Both the position numbers and the translations under genes were made by a program. This document shows positions 35,898 through 45,095 of a stretch of DNA of 64,000 nt, piece by piece (positions within the stretch are counted from its first letter, which is position 1; the number at the start of each line of letters is the position of its first letter). This DNA comes from Micromonospora yangpuensis (GTDB lineage: Bacteria > Actinomycetota > Actinomycetes > Mycobacteriales > Micromonosporaceae): assembly GCF_900091615.1 (NCBI RefSeq), contig NZ_FMIA01000002.1:4774001-4838000 (forward strand). Direction: 5' to 3'. The notes beneath the pieces are model-generated. The model saw only the letters and a list, made by a program, of their open reading frames with translations, had not been told where the DNA came from and did no database searches.

Positions 35898-37133
35898 ATG
35901 GGCACGGATGGTCCGGAGTTGTCGGCCACGCTGCGGCGGATCGAACGGTCCGCGGGCGCGTTGGCCACCGCGAGCGTGAGCCGGATGGACGAGGCGCTGC
36001 CCTGGTTCCGGGCGCTCCCGGCCGACCAGCGCGCCTGGGTGATGCTGGTCGCCCAGGCCGGCGTCCGGTCCCTGGTGCAGTGGCTGCGCGACGGCGGTGG
36101 CACGGCGGACAGCAGCCAGGAGGTCTCCGACGAGGTCTTCGCCACCGCTCCCCAGGCGTTGGCCCGCTCGATCAGCCTCCAGCAGACCGTCGCCCTGGTG
36201 AAGGTCACCATCGACGTGGTGGAGGAACAGGTCGGGCACCTGGCCGCGCCGGGCGAGGAGCAGCAGCTACGCGAGGTGATGCTGCGCTTCAGCCGGGAGA
36301 TCGCCTTCGCCGCCGCCCGGGTGTACGCCCGCGCCGCCGAGTCCCGGGGGGCCTGGGACGCCCGGCTGCAGGCGCTGCTGGTCGACGCGTTGCTCCGGGG
36401 CGACTCGCCGGACGTGCTGGCCAGCCGGGCGGCGGCGCTGGGCTGGACGGACGCGCCGCCGGTGGCGGTGGCGGTGGGCCGCTCCCCCGGCGGCGAGGTG
36501 ACGGCGGTGCTGCACACCGTGTACCGGCAGGCCCGCCGGATCGGTGTCGAGGTGATCGGTGGTGTGCACGGTGACCGGTTGGTGATCGTGCTCGGTGGTG
36601 CCGCCGATCCGGTGGCGGCCACCGAGAAGCTGTCGACCGCGTTCGGGGCCGGACCGGTGGTGGTGGGTCCGGCGGTGCCGAGTCTGGACGGGGCGACGGA
36701 GTCGGCGCGGGCCGCGCTGGCCGGGTTCCGGGCCGCACCGGCGTGGCCGGGTGCGCCCCGCCCGGTGCCGGCGGCGGACCTGCTGCCGGAGCGGGCCCTG
36801 GCCGGCGACGCCGAGGCCCGTCGCCGGCTGCGCCACGACGTGTACGCGACCCTGGTGCGCGCCGGTGGCGAGCTGCTGGAGACCCTGGACGCGTTCCTGG
36901 CCGCCGGCGGGACGTTGGAGAGTGCGGCCCGCGCGTTGTTCGTGCACCCGAACACGGTCCGCTACCGGTTGCGGCGGATCGGCGACGTGACGGGCTTCTC
37001 GCCGCTGACGCCCCGGGACGCGTTCACGCTCCAGATCGCGTTGGTCGTGGGCCGGTTGGATCCGCTGCCGGTCAACCCGGCAACAAACCCGCTGGGCGAC
37101 AAAACGCCCCAAAAATCTGATGATCAACGCTAA
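35898..37133 (+). CDS. fasR: PucR-family fatty acid synthesis regulator FasR
   Basis: 411 aa from ATG at 35898. The C-terminal PucR helix-turn-helix is LLETLDAFLAAGGTLESAARALFVHPNTVRYRLRRIGDVTGF. The middle region carries the GGDEF-like PucR domain, and the N-terminus (ATLRRIERSAGALATASVSRMDEALPWFRALPADQRAWV) matches the regulator located just upstream of fabD in Streptomyces. There FasR activates the fabD-fabH-acpP-fabF operon. Position and orientation here are the same (87 bp before fabD), so the same role is inferred. The last ~20 residues (ATNPLGDKTPQKSDDQR) are hydrophilic. Confidence 0.9.
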   Translation: MGTDGPELSATLRRIERSAGALATASVSRMDEALPWFRALPADQRAWVMLVAQAGVRSLVQWLRDGGGTADSSQEVSDEVFATAPQALARSISLQQTVALVKVTIDVVEEQVGHLAAPGEEQQLREVMLRFSREIAFAAARVYARAAESRGAWDARLQALLVDALLRGDSPDVLASRAAALGWTDAPPVAVAVGRSPGGEVTAVLHTVYRQARRIGVEVIGGVHGDRLVIVLGGAADPVAATEKLSTAFGAGPVVVGPAVPSLDGATESARAALAGFRAAPAWPGAPRPVPAADLLPERALAGDAEARRRLRHDVYATLVRAGGELLETLDAFLAAGGTLESAARALFVHPNTVRYRLRRIGDVTGFSPLTPRDAFTLQIALVVGRLDPLPVNPATNPLGDKTPQKSDDQR

Positions 37134-37136
37134 TAT

Positions 37137-37172
37137 TTGTAGGATCCCTCCAAACCTTCTAGTGCGGTTTGG
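37137..37172 (+). promoter_or_regulatory. fab operon control region with inverted repeat
   Basis: TTGTAG (37137-37142) could be a -35. CCAAACC (37150-37156) and GGTTTGG (37166-37172) form a 7-bp inverted repeat with a 9-base spacer. This is the only such structure in the fasR-fabD gap and is a candidate FasR site. Binding is inference. Confidence 0.45.
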
Positions 37173-37220
37173 TGCCTGTCGACAGGGCGCGGCCGTCGAG
37201 TATCCGGAAGAGTCGTAGTC

Positions 37221-38390
37221 GTGCTCGCCGTACTCTCACCCGGCCAGGGTTCCCAGAAACCCGGCTTCCTGACCCCCTGGCTCGATCTCACCGGCACCGA
37301 GGCACGACTGCGCTGGTGGTCGGCGCTGGCCGGGGTCGACCTGGTCCGCCTCGGCACCACGGCGGACGCCGACGAGATCAAGGACACCGCACGCACCCAG
37401 CCACTGCTGGTCGCCGCGGCCCTGCTCGCCGCGGAACACCTGCCCATGCACGACGTGCAGGTGACCGCCGGGCACAGCGTCGGTGAGCTGGCCGCCGCGG
37501 CGCTGGCCGGCGTGCTGCCGGCCGAGGCGGCCGTCACCCTCGCCGGGGTACGCGGCCGGGAGATGGCCGCCGCCTGCGCGCTGGAGCCCACCGGGATGGC
37601 CGCGCTGCTCGGCGGCGACCCGGCCGAGGTGCTCGCCGCGATCGAGGCGACCGGGCTGCACGCGGCCAACCGCAACGGCAGCGGTCAGATCGTCGCCGCC
37701 GGTGCCGTCGCCGGGCTGGAGAAGCTCGCCGCCGACCCGCCGGCCAAGACCCGGGTCGTCCGGTTGCAGGTGGCAGGGGCGTTCCACACCCCGTACATGG
37801 CCCCGGCCGAGGAGGCCCTCGCCACGGTGGCCGCCGGCATCACCCCCGCCGACCCCGGTCGGATCCTGCTGTCCAACCTCGACGGCTCGGCGGTCAACCA
37901 CGGCCGGGACATGGTGCAGCGACTGGTTCGCCAGGTCACCGCGGGAGTCCGGTGGGACCTGTGCATGCGCACCCTGGCCGACCTCGGGGTGACCGGTGTG
38001 CTGGAGCTGCCGCCGGCCGGCACCCTCGCCGGAATGGTCAAGCGGGAGCTCAAGGGCGCCGGCGCGCCGGAGATCGTCACCCTGAACACCCCGGACGACC
38101 TGCCCGCCGCCCGGGCCCTGATCGCCCGGCACGGCAGCGCCCCCGGGCACGAGCCGACCATCGCCTTCCGGGTGGTGGTGGCCCCCGCCGCGGGCACCTT
38201 CCAGCCGGCCGAAGAGCTCACCGAGGGCACCGACCTGCGCACCGGCCAGGTCATCGGCCAGATCACCACCCGACAGGGAGCGGTCGAGGTGACCGCGCAC
38301 GCCAGCGGAACGCTCACCGAATGGCTCGCCCACCACGACGATCCGGTCGCTCCCGGGCAGCCGCTCGCCCGCATCGGAGGTCAGGTATGA
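37221..38390 (+). CDS. fabD: Malonyl-CoA:ACP transacylase with C-terminal biotinyl/lipoyl-like domain
   Basis: 389 aa from GTG at 37221. It moves malonyl from CoA to AcpP in type II fatty acid synthesis. Catalytic Ser86 is in GHSVGE, His189 in GAFHTPY; FSPGQGSQ-type sequence opens the protein. FabD usually ends near 310 residues. Here residues ~312-389 add a domain resembling a biotinyl/lipoyl carrier (PAAGTFQP, TTRQGAVEVTAHASGTLTEW, DPVAPGQPLARIGG). Its MKM/K modification site is replaced by Arg-Gln-Gly, so it should not be biotinylated. The stop overlaps fabH (ATGA). Confidence 0.95.
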   Translation: MLAVLSPGQGSQKPGFLTPWLDLTGTEARLRWWSALAGVDLVRLGTTADADEIKDTARTQPLLVAAALLAAEHLPMHDVQVTAGHSVGELAAAALAGVLPAEAAVTLAGVRGREMAAACALEPTGMAALLGGDPAEVLAAIEATGLHAANRNGSGQIVAAGAVAGLEKLAADPPAKTRVVRLQVAGAFHTPYMAPAEEALATVAAGITPADPGRILLSNLDGSAVNHGRDMVQRLVRQVTAGVRWDLCMRTLADLGVTGVLELPPAGTLAGMVKRELKGAGAPEIVTLNTPDDLPAARALIARHGSAPGHEPTIAFRVVVAPAAGTFQPAEELTEGTDLRTGQVIGQITTRQGAVEVTAHASGTLTEWLAHHDDPVAPGQPLARIGGQV

Positions 38391-39334
38391 CTGGCAGTCG
38401 GATCGTCTCGCTCGGGCACTACCAGCCGTCCCAGGTGGTGACCAACGACGAGATCGCCCAACTGGTCGAGACCAACGACGAGTGGATCCGGGACCGGGTC
38501 GGCATCGTCAGCCGGCGGATCGCCGAGAACGGTGAGACGGTGAGCGACATGGCCGCCGCCGCCGCGGCGAAGGCCCTGGCCAACTCCGGGCTGACCGCCG
38601 CCGACATCGACCTGGTCGTGGTGGCCACCTGCACCGCGATCGACCGCAGCCCGAACGTGGCCTGCCGGGTCGCCGGCAAGCTCGGCATCAACGCGCCCGG
38701 GGCGTACGACATCAACACCGCCTGCTCCGGCTTCGCGTACGCCCTCGGCACGGTCGACCACGCGATCCGCGCCGGGGCGTCCCGCAACGCGCTGGTCATC
38801 GGCGCCGAGAAGCTCTCCGACTTCGTCGACTGGACCGACCGTTCGACCTGCATCATCTTCGCCGACGGCGCGGGCGCCGCGGTGCTGACCGCCACCGCCG
38901 AGGACGAGGCCCCCGGGGTCGGCCCGGTGGTCTGGGGCTCGGTGCCGGAGAAGAGCGACGCGGTACGCATCGAGGGCTGGCGCCCGTACGTGCGGCAGGA
39001 GGGCCAGTCGGTGTTCCGCTGGGCCACCACCTCGCTGGCCCCACTGGCCCGGCAGGCCTGCGAGCGGGCCGGGGTGGACCCGGAGGAGATCGCCGCGTTC
39101 GTGCCGCACCAGGCCAACACCCGGATCATCGACGGCATCGCCCGTCGACTCGGCATGCCCAACGCGGTCGTCGCCAAGGACATCGTCGAGTCCGGCAACA
39201 CCTCGGCGGCGAGCGTGCCGCTGGCCCTGTCCAAGCTGGTGGAGCGCCGGGAGGTGCCGGCCGGCGCGCCGGTCCTGCTGTTCGGCTTCGGTGGCGGCCT
39301 GACCTACGCCGGTCAGGTCGTCCGCTGCCCCTGA
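38387..39334 (+). CDS. fabH: Beta-ketoacyl-ACP synthase III
   Basis: 315 aa from ATG at 38387, overlapping fabD by 4 bp. It condenses an acyl-CoA starter with malonyl-ACP to begin fatty acid synthesis; in actinobacteria branched starters are usual. Catalytic Cys113 is in NTACSGF, His241 in VPHQANTRI and Asn271 in ESGNTSAAS. Further family blocks are ETNDEWIRDRVGI and FGFGGGLTYAGQV. Length is normal. A 127-bp gap before acpP has GAGAGGAACC as the acpP ribosome site. Confidence 0.97.
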   Translation: MTGSRIVSLGHYQPSQVVTNDEIAQLVETNDEWIRDRVGIVSRRIAENGETVSDMAAAAAAKALANSGLTAADIDLVVVATCTAIDRSPNVACRVAGKLGINAPGAYDINTACSGFAYALGTVDHAIRAGASRNALVIGAEKLSDFVDWTDRSTCIIFADGAGAAVLTATAEDEAPGVGPVVWGSVPEKSDAVRIEGWRPYVRQEGQSVFRWATTSLAPLARQACERAGVDPEEIAAFVPHQANTRIIDGIARRLGMPNAVVAKDIVESGNTSAASVPLALSKLVERREVPAGAPVLLFGFGGGLTYAGQVVRCP

Positions 39335-39461
39335 GATGTGCCCCCGAACCTCCGGCGCCCGCCGTGAGGTCCCGATGCTCACTCCGGAGCGTACGCACCG
39401 GAGCGTGCCGGTCGGCGTCGCCGACCGTGGAGTTGAACCGCTATGAGAGGAACCAACCGCA

Positions 39462-39701
39462 ATGACCCGTGACGAGATCACCACCGGCCTCGCCGAGATC
39501 CTGGAAGAGGTGGCCGGGGTGAACCCGGACGACGTGGCCGAGGGGAAGTCCTTCACCGACGACCTGGACGTCGACTCGCTCTCCATGGTGGAGGTCGTGG
39601 TCGCCGCCGAGGAGAAGTTCGGCGTCAAGATCCCGGACAACGAGGTACAGAACCTGAAGACCGTCGGTGACGCGGTCAGCTACATCGAGGCGCAGTCCTG
39701 A
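39462..39701 (+). CDS. acpP: Acyl carrier protein
   Basis: 79 aa. It carries the growing acyl chain on 4'-phosphopantetheine attached to Ser39 in the DSLSMVE motif. The acidic helix II region (VVVAAEEKFGVKIPDNEVQNLKTV) and the overall four-helix size are typical. GAGAGGAACCAACC precedes the ATG. It sits between fabH and fabF as in Streptomyces, with fabF starting one base after the stop, so the two are coupled. Confidence 0.97.
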   Translation: MTRDEITTGLAEILEEVAGVNPDDVAEGKSFTDDLDVDSLSMVEVVVAAEEKFGVKIPDNEVQNLKTVGDAVSYIEAQS

Positions 39702-39702
39702 C

Positions 39703-40929
39703 ATGAGCCGCATCGACGTCGTCGTCACCGGGATCGGCGCGACCACTCCGCTGGGCGGGGACGTCGCGTCGACCTGGGACGCCATGCTCGCCGGCCGCTC
39801 CGGGGTGGGTGCCCTCACCCAGGAGTGGGCCGCCCAGCTGCCGGTCCGGATCGCCGCCAAACTCGCCGTCGACCCGTCCGAGCTGATCGACCGGGTCAAG
39901 CTGCGCCGGCTGGACCGGTCCGAGGCGATCGCGCTGATCGCCGCCCGGCAGGCCTGGGCCGACTCGGCGCTGGCCGACTCCGGGCTGGACCCGGAGCGGC
40001 TGGCGGTGAGCGTGGGTTCCGGGATAGGTGGCGCGATCACCCTGCTCGACCAGGACGACATCCTGGAGGCCTCCGGTCCCCGGCGGGTCTCCCCGCACAC
40101 CGTGCCGATGCTGATGCCCAACGGCCCCGCCGCCTGGGTGGGGCTGGAGCTGGGCGCGAAGGCCGGCGTGCACTCGGTGGCCAGCGCCTGCGCCACCGGC
40201 GCCGAAGCCATCTCGCTCGGCCTGGACCTGATCCGCGCCGGTCGGGCCGACGTGGTGGTGGCCGGCGGCACCGAGGCGGTCATCCATGCGCTGCCGATCG
40301 CCGGTTTCGCCTCGATGCGGGCCATGTCGACCCGCAACGACGACCCCGAGCGGGCCTCCCGCCCGTGGGACAAGGGCCGGGACGGCTTCGTGCTCGGTGA
40401 GGGCGCCGGCGTGCTGATCCTGGAACGCGCCGACCACGCCGCCGCCCGGGGCGCCAAGGTCTACGCCCGGCTCGCCGGGGCGGGGGTCACCTCCGACGCG
40501 TACGACATCGTGCAGCCGCACGCCGAGGGCGAGGGCGCGATCCGCGCGATCAAGAAGGCGATCGCCGACGCGGACGTGGCGAAGACCGACATCATGCACG
40601 TCAACGCCCACGCCACCTCCACCCCGGTCGGGGACATGCTGGAGATCGGCGCGCTGCGGGCGGCCCTCGGCGACCACCCGGTGCTGACGGCCACCAAGTC
40701 GATGACCGGGCACCTGCTCGGCGCGGCCGGCGCGCTGGAGTCGATCGCCACCATCCTGGCCATCCGGGACTCCGTGGTGCCGCCGACGATCAACCTCGAC
40801 GACCCGGACGAGAACCTCGACCTGGAGGTGGCCGCGCACAAGGCGCGGCACATGGAGATCCCCGCCGCACTGAACAACGCGTTCGGCTTCGGCGGTCACA
40901 ACGTGGCTCTCGTCTTCACGCGGGCCTGA
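39703..40929 (+). CDS. fabF: Beta-ketoacyl-ACP synthase II
   Basis: 408 aa from ATG at 39703. It elongates acyl-ACP with malonyl-ACP. The catalytic triad is Cys163 (VASACATGAEA), His303 (VNAHATSTPVGD) and His337 (KSMTGHLLGAAG). The ending NNAFGFGGHNVALVF is the usual KAS II terminus. The ORF is single-domain and full length. It lies in the fabD-fabH-acpP-fabF order; the carboxylase gene follows 22 bp on. Confidence 0.97.
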   Translation: MSRIDVVVTGIGATTPLGGDVASTWDAMLAGRSGVGALTQEWAAQLPVRIAAKLAVDPSELIDRVKLRRLDRSEAIALIAARQAWADSALADSGLDPERLAVSVGSGIGGAITLLDQDDILEASGPRRVSPHTVPMLMPNGPAAWVGLELGAKAGVHSVASACATGAEAISLGLDLIRAGRADVVVAGGTEAVIHALPIAGFASMRAMSTRNDDPERASRPWDKGRDGFVLGEGAGVLILERADHAAARGAKVYARLAGAGVTSDAYDIVQPHAEGEGAIRAIKKAIADADVAKTDIMHVNAHATSTPVGDMLEIGALRAALGDHPVLTATKSMTGHLLGAAGALESIATILAIRDSVVPPTINLDDPDENLDLEVAAHKARHMEIPAALNNAFGFGGHNVALVFTRA

Positions 40930-40951
40930 GACCACAGCCTTGGAGGCTCAA

Positions 40952-42373
40952 GTGACGACCACCGCCATCGCCGCTGACAGCTCGACGGTCGACCACCGGG
41001 ACCCACAGGTCCGGCTGCGGGCCCTGTTCGACGCCGGCACGCTGCGCCTGCTGGCTCCGCCGGACACCTCCGGGGTGCTCTGCGCGCGCGGTGAGATCGA
41101 GGGCACGCCGGCCATCGCGTACGCCACCGACGCCACCCGGATGGGCGGCGCGATGGGCACCGAGGGGTGCCGGCACATCGTGGAGGCGATCGACACCGCC
41201 GTCCGGGAGCGGGTGCCGGTGCTCGGCCTCTGGCACTCCGGTGGCGCACGACTGGCCGAGGGCGTGGTCGCGCTCGACGCCGTCGGCCAGGTCTTCGCCG
41301 CCATGGTCCGGGCCTCCGGCCGGGTACCGCAGATCTCGGTGGTGTTCGGTCCGGCCGCCGGTGGCGCGGCCTACGGGCCGGCGCTCACCGACATCGTGGT
41401 GATGAGCGGCGGTGGACGGATCTTCGTGACCGGCCCCGAGGTGGTCCGCAGCGTCACCGGCGAGCAGGTCGACATGGAGCGCCTCGGCGGCCCCGAGGCG
41501 CACGGCCGACGCTCCGGCGTGGTGCACGTGACCTGCGCCGACGACGCGGCGGCACTTGCCGAGTCGCGCAAACTGGCCGCGCTCCTGGGCCACCAGGGCC
41601 GGCTCTCCCCCGACGACGTGGCCGGCGACCAGACCGGGCACGACCTGACGGCGAAGATGCCGGTCGAGACCAACCGGGCCTACGACGTCAAGCCGGTGGT
41701 CAAGGCGCTGCTCGACGCCCCCGGCGTGGAGCTGCACGCCAAGTGGGCGCCGAACGTGGTCACCACGCTCGGCCGGTTCGCCGGCCGGACGGTCGGCGTG
41801 ATCGCCAACAACCCGCTGCGCCTCGGCGGCTGCCTCGACGCCTCCAGCGCCGAGAAGGCGGCCCGGTTCGTGCGGATGTGCGACTCGCTCGGGGTGCCGC
41901 TGATCGTGCTGGTGGACGTGCCCGGCTACCTGCCCGGCCTGGGTCAGGAGTGGGACGGCGTGGTCCGGCGCGGGGCGAAGCTGCTGCACGCCTTCTCCGA
42001 GGCGGTGGTGCCGCGGGTGACCCTGGTGACCCGCAAGGCGTACGGCGGGGCGTACATCGCGATGAACTCCCGCTCGCTCGGCGCGACCGCGGTCTTCGCC
42101 TGGCCGAACGCGGAGGTCGCGGTGATGGGGGCCAGCGCCGCGGTCAACATCCTGCACCGCAAGAAGCTCGCCGCCGCCCCCGCCGAGGAGCGCGAGGCGC
42201 TGCGCGCCCAGCTGATCGCCGAGCAGATCGAGGTGGCCGGCGGGGTGAACCGGGCGCTGGAGATCGGCGTGGTCGACGATGTGATCAAGCCGGCGGAGAC
42301 CCGGCGACGGATCGCCGAGGCCCTCGCCGCCGCCCCCGCCGCCCGCGGCGCCCACGGCAACATCCCCCTCTAA
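40952..42373 (+). CDS. Acyl-CoA carboxylase beta (carboxyltransferase) subunit
   Basis: 473 aa from GTG at 40952 behind TTGGAGG. It belongs to the AccD/PccB carboxyltransferase family that transfers CO2 from biotin to acetyl- or propionyl-CoA. The N-terminal half has LGLWHSGGARLAEGV and VFGPAAGGAAYGPALTD; the C-terminal half has VDVPGYLPGLGQEWDGVVRRGAKLLHAF and RKAYGGAYIAMNSRSLGATAVFAWPNAEVAVMG. No zinc ribbon is present. In mycobacteria accD6 ends the corresponding fab operon, so supply of malonyl-CoA to FabD is the likely role. It needs a biotinylated alpha subunit from elsewhere. A repeat hairpin follows. Confidence 0.93.
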   Translation: MTTTAIAADSSTVDHRDPQVRLRALFDAGTLRLLAPPDTSGVLCARGEIEGTPAIAYATDATRMGGAMGTEGCRHIVEAIDTAVRERVPVLGLWHSGGARLAEGVVALDAVGQVFAAMVRASGRVPQISVVFGPAAGGAAYGPALTDIVVMSGGGRIFVTGPEVVRSVTGEQVDMERLGGPEAHGRRSGVVHVTCADDAAALAESRKLAALLGHQGRLSPDDVAGDQTGHDLTAKMPVETNRAYDVKPVVKALLDAPGVELHAKWAPNVVTTLGRFAGRTVGVIANNPLRLGGCLDASSAEKAARFVRMCDSLGVPLIVLVDVPGYLPGLGQEWDGVVRRGAKLLHAFSEAVVPRVTLVTRKAYGGAYIAMNSRSLGATAVFAWPNAEVAVMGASAAVNILHRKKLAAAPAEEREALRAQLIAEQIEVAGGVNRALEIGVVDDVIKPAETRRRIAEALAAAPAARGAHGNIPL

Positions 42374-42379
42374 CGGGGG

Positions 42380-42430
42380 TAAGGAAGGGCCCCCTGCTAA
42401 CGCTTTCGGTATAGCAGGGGGCCCTTCTTA
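42380..42430 (-). repeat. Dispersed hairpin repeat (copy 8), near-perfect stem
   Basis: TAAGGAAGGGCCCCCTGCTA pairs with TAGCAGGGGGCCCTTCTTA around the loop ACGCTTTCGGTA. It starts seven bases after the accD-type stop and is well placed to terminate the fab operon. Confidence 0.9.
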
Positions 42431-42589
42431 ACGCCCGAGCCCGGGTGGGTGGCGGTGGGTCGAGGAGCAGGGCACGCATCGTCACACCCGGTCGTCGGCC
42501 GGGTGCCAGACCGCAGGCCGACCAGCGACTTCATTCCATGGTCATCGGCGTGTGATCGGCCCGAAACGACCCCTTCCTAGCTTTCGCTC

Positions 42590-44158
42590 ATGCATACCCC
42601 CATGGCCCCCGAGCCTTCGTACGGCGATTCTCAGAACATCGACGGAACGACACTTTTCGACGATTGCGGCAGGCCTGTTCCAGCGCACCCGATCGGCCGG
42701 CGGGCGATTCTCGCCGCCGCCGGAGCCACCGCCGTCGCGCCGTTTCTCGCCGGTTCCCCGGCGACCGCCGCCGCCGGCCCGCACACCCCGAACAGCCGCC
42801 CCGGCAAGAAGCCGGCGCGAGGACACTACCTGATCAAAGGGGCCGCGCTGGTCTCCGTCGACCCGGCGATCGGTAACCGGGCCAAGGCCGACATCGAGGT
42901 ACGCGACGGCCGGATCGTCCAGGTCGGCACCAATCTCACGCCCCGCGGCGCCAAAGTGATCGACGCCTCCCGCATGATCGCCATGCCCGGATTCGTGGAA
43001 ACCCACTATCACATGTGGAGTGCCCTCGGCCGCAATTTCGTCTCCACCGGTTTCGAGTACTTCGCCGCGAAATCGGCGACCGTCGCCGCGTACCGGCCGG
43101 ACGACTTCTACCACAGCGTGCTGCTGGGTCTGGTGGAGTGCGCCAGCGCCGGCATCACCACGGTCAACAACTGGTCGCACAACACCCGGGGCCCGGAGTA
43201 CGCCGACGCCGAGCTGCACGCCCACGCCGACGGCCTGGTCCGGGCCCGCTACTCGTACGGGCACCGGGACGGTCAGCCCGGCACCCAACCGATCGACTTC
43301 GCCGACATCGACCGGGTGACCCGTACCTGGTTCGGCACCAGGTCCCCGTTTGACGGCTTGGTCCATCTGGGAGTGAACCTGCGCGGGCCGGGACAGCTGG
43401 CGAACTTCCTGGTCGAGATGACCGAGGTGCAGAAGCGCAAACTGCCTGTCTCGGTGCACTCCGGTCAGGGACCCACCACCGCCGTACGCGCCGCCGAACT
43501 GGAGCGGATGGGCGTACTCGGGCCGGACTTCCTCCTCTGCCACGCCCTGCCGTTCGACGAGGCGGACCGGCAGGCGATGGTCCGCACCGGCGCACCGGTC
43601 AGCTTCTCGGTGCACTCCGAGTTGCGGCTCGGCACCGCCGGCGGGTTCCACGGCCAACTGCTGCGGATGCTGGCCGCCGGGATCACCGTCTCGCTGTCGT
43701 TCGACGCCAGCTCGTTGGCCCCGATCAACATGTTCGAGTCGATGAACGTGGCCTGGAACCTGGGTATCCCGTACCTGGGTACGGACACCGCCGACCTGCC
43801 GGCGGTAGTGTTCCGGCAGGCGATCGAGATGGCCACCATCAACGGCGCGAAGGCCCTCGGCCTGGAGAAGGTCACCGGGTCGATCACCCCCGGCAAGCGG
43901 GCCGACATCATCCTGATCCGGGCCGACGACCTGAACATCGCCCCCGTCGGCGACCTGGAGTCGACGGTGGTGCGCTCGGCCACCCCGGCGAACATCGACA
44001 CGGTGCTCATCGACGGTCGGATCGTTAAACGGAACAGGTCGGTGGTCAGCCACGACGTCGACAAGGTGGTCCGGAACGCGGCGGCAGCCGCGCACGCCGT
44101 CCGTACCCGGGCCGGTGGGATCCTCACCCCGACCACCTCGAAACCCCCCGCGTTCTGA
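42590..44158 (+). CDS. Exported amidohydrolase (cytosine deaminase-like)
   Basis: 522 aa from ATG at 42590. No ribosome site is seen; TAGCTT at 42578-42583 fits a -10 for a leaderless transcript. An internal twin-arginine-like signal starts near residue 37 (IGRRAILAAAGATAVAPFLAG). The amidohydrolase barrel has the metal pair in GFVETHYHMWSALGRNF, a distal His in LLCHALPFDEADRQ, and the C-terminal KVTGSITPGKRADIILI block of deaminase-type enzymes. It probably hydrolyses a C-N bond outside the membrane; the substrate is unknown. The region before the signal is unusually long for Tat proteins. Confidence 0.85.
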   Translation: MHTPMAPEPSYGDSQNIDGTTLFDDCGRPVPAHPIGRRAILAAAGATAVAPFLAGSPATAAAGPHTPNSRPGKKPARGHYLIKGAALVSVDPAIGNRAKADIEVRDGRIVQVGTNLTPRGAKVIDASRMIAMPGFVETHYHMWSALGRNFVSTGFEYFAAKSATVAAYRPDDFYHSVLLGLVECASAGITTVNNWSHNTRGPEYADAELHAHADGLVRARYSYGHRDGQPGTQPIDFADIDRVTRTWFGTRSPFDGLVHLGVNLRGPGQLANFLVEMTEVQKRKLPVSVHSGQGPTTAVRAAELERMGVLGPDFLLCHALPFDEADRQAMVRTGAPVSFSVHSELRLGTAGGFHGQLLRMLAAGITVSLSFDASSLAPINMFESMNVAWNLGIPYLGTDTADLPAVVFRQAIEMATINGAKALGLEKVTGSITPGKRADIILIRADDLNIAPVGDLESTVVRSATPANIDTVLIDGRIVKRNRSVVSHDVDKVVRNAAAAAHAVRTRAGGILTPTTSKPPAF

Positions 44159-44234
44159 ATCCAGCCCGCCGGCTGGGGCACAATGCGACGGCGAGGTGCG
44201 CCAGCGCCCGGGAGACACACCGCGAGGAGTACGC

Positions 44235-44945
44235 GTGGAGGCGACCGAGATCCGCAAGTTGGCCGCCCTGGAGGACACCCACTGGTGGTACCGGGAGCGG
44301 CGGATCCTGTTGGCGCGGGCGCTGCGCCGGCTGGCCGAGGCCGGGCAGCGGCCGAGCAGGGCGCTGGACATCGGGGCGGCCGGCGGCGGGAACACCCGGG
44401 TGTTGCGGGCGCACGGGTGGCGGCCGGTGGCCCTGGAGTACAGCGTCGAGGGTGCCGGGGTGGCCCGGGAGCGAGGGCTGGACGTGATCCGCGCCGACGC
44501 CCGGCGGCTGCCGCTGCCCACGGCCAGCCTGGGCCTGGTGGTCGCCTTCGACATCCTGGAGCACGTCGACGAGGACCACCTGGCCGCCGCGGAGATCCAC
44601 CGGGCCCTCCGTCCGGGCGGCACCGCGCTGATCGCCGTACCGTGTGACATGCGGCTGTGGTCGGCGCACGACGTGGCGGTGGGGCACGTCCGCCGGTACG
44701 ACCGGGAGTCGTTGCGAACGACGGTGGAGCGGGCCGGGCTGGTGGTCGACGAGTTGTGGAGCTGGAACGTGCTGCTGCGGCCGGTCGCTGCCTGGCGGCG
44801 CCGCCGCTCCACCGGCAGCGACCTGGACCAACTTCACCCGGTGGTCAACCTCGGCCTGCGGACCGTCATCGCCGCCGAACGGTACCTGCCGGTGCGGTCA
44901 GCGCCCGGGGTCTCGCTGATGCTCCGGGCGCACCGCCCCGGCTGA
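44235..44945 (+). CDS. SAM-dependent methyltransferase
   Basis: 236 aa from GTG at 44235 with GCGAGGAG upstream. Class I methyltransferase motif I is ALDIGAAGGGNTRVL, followed by VALEYSVEGAGVARERGLDVIRADARRLPLP and FDILEHVDEDHLAAAEIHRALRPGG. The N-terminus (EATEIRKLAALEDTHWWYRERRILL) is typical of methyltransferases beside polysaccharide or lipid genes. The substrate cannot be inferred. It starts 76 bp after the amidohydrolase gene and may be separate. Confidence 0.88.
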   Translation: MEATEIRKLAALEDTHWWYRERRILLARALRRLAEAGQRPSRALDIGAAGGGNTRVLRAHGWRPVALEYSVEGAGVARERGLDVIRADARRLPLPTASLGLVVAFDILEHVDEDHLAAAEIHRALRPGGTALIAVPCDMRLWSAHDVAVGHVRRYDRESLRTTVERAGLVVDELWSWNVLLRPVAAWRRRRSTGSDLDQLHPVVNLGLRTVIAAERYLPVRSAPGVSLMLRAHRPG

Positions 44946-45095
44946 GGTCGCCGGCGCACCACCCCCGCTGGTGTCACCGGTGCACCGGCGCGCCGAGCGG
45001 AGGGCCGCGCCAGGAGGGCCGCGCGACGGTGCCTCGGTGGGCTAACGTCCGTCGGCCGCCGACGCGGCGGCACTGCGGATCGACGAGGAACCCAG

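Noticed and set aside
40952..42373. Biotin attachment site in the operon for the carboxylase
   Set aside because: The beta subunit has none, and the FabD carrier-like domain lacks the lysine; the biotin carrier must be encoded elsewhere.
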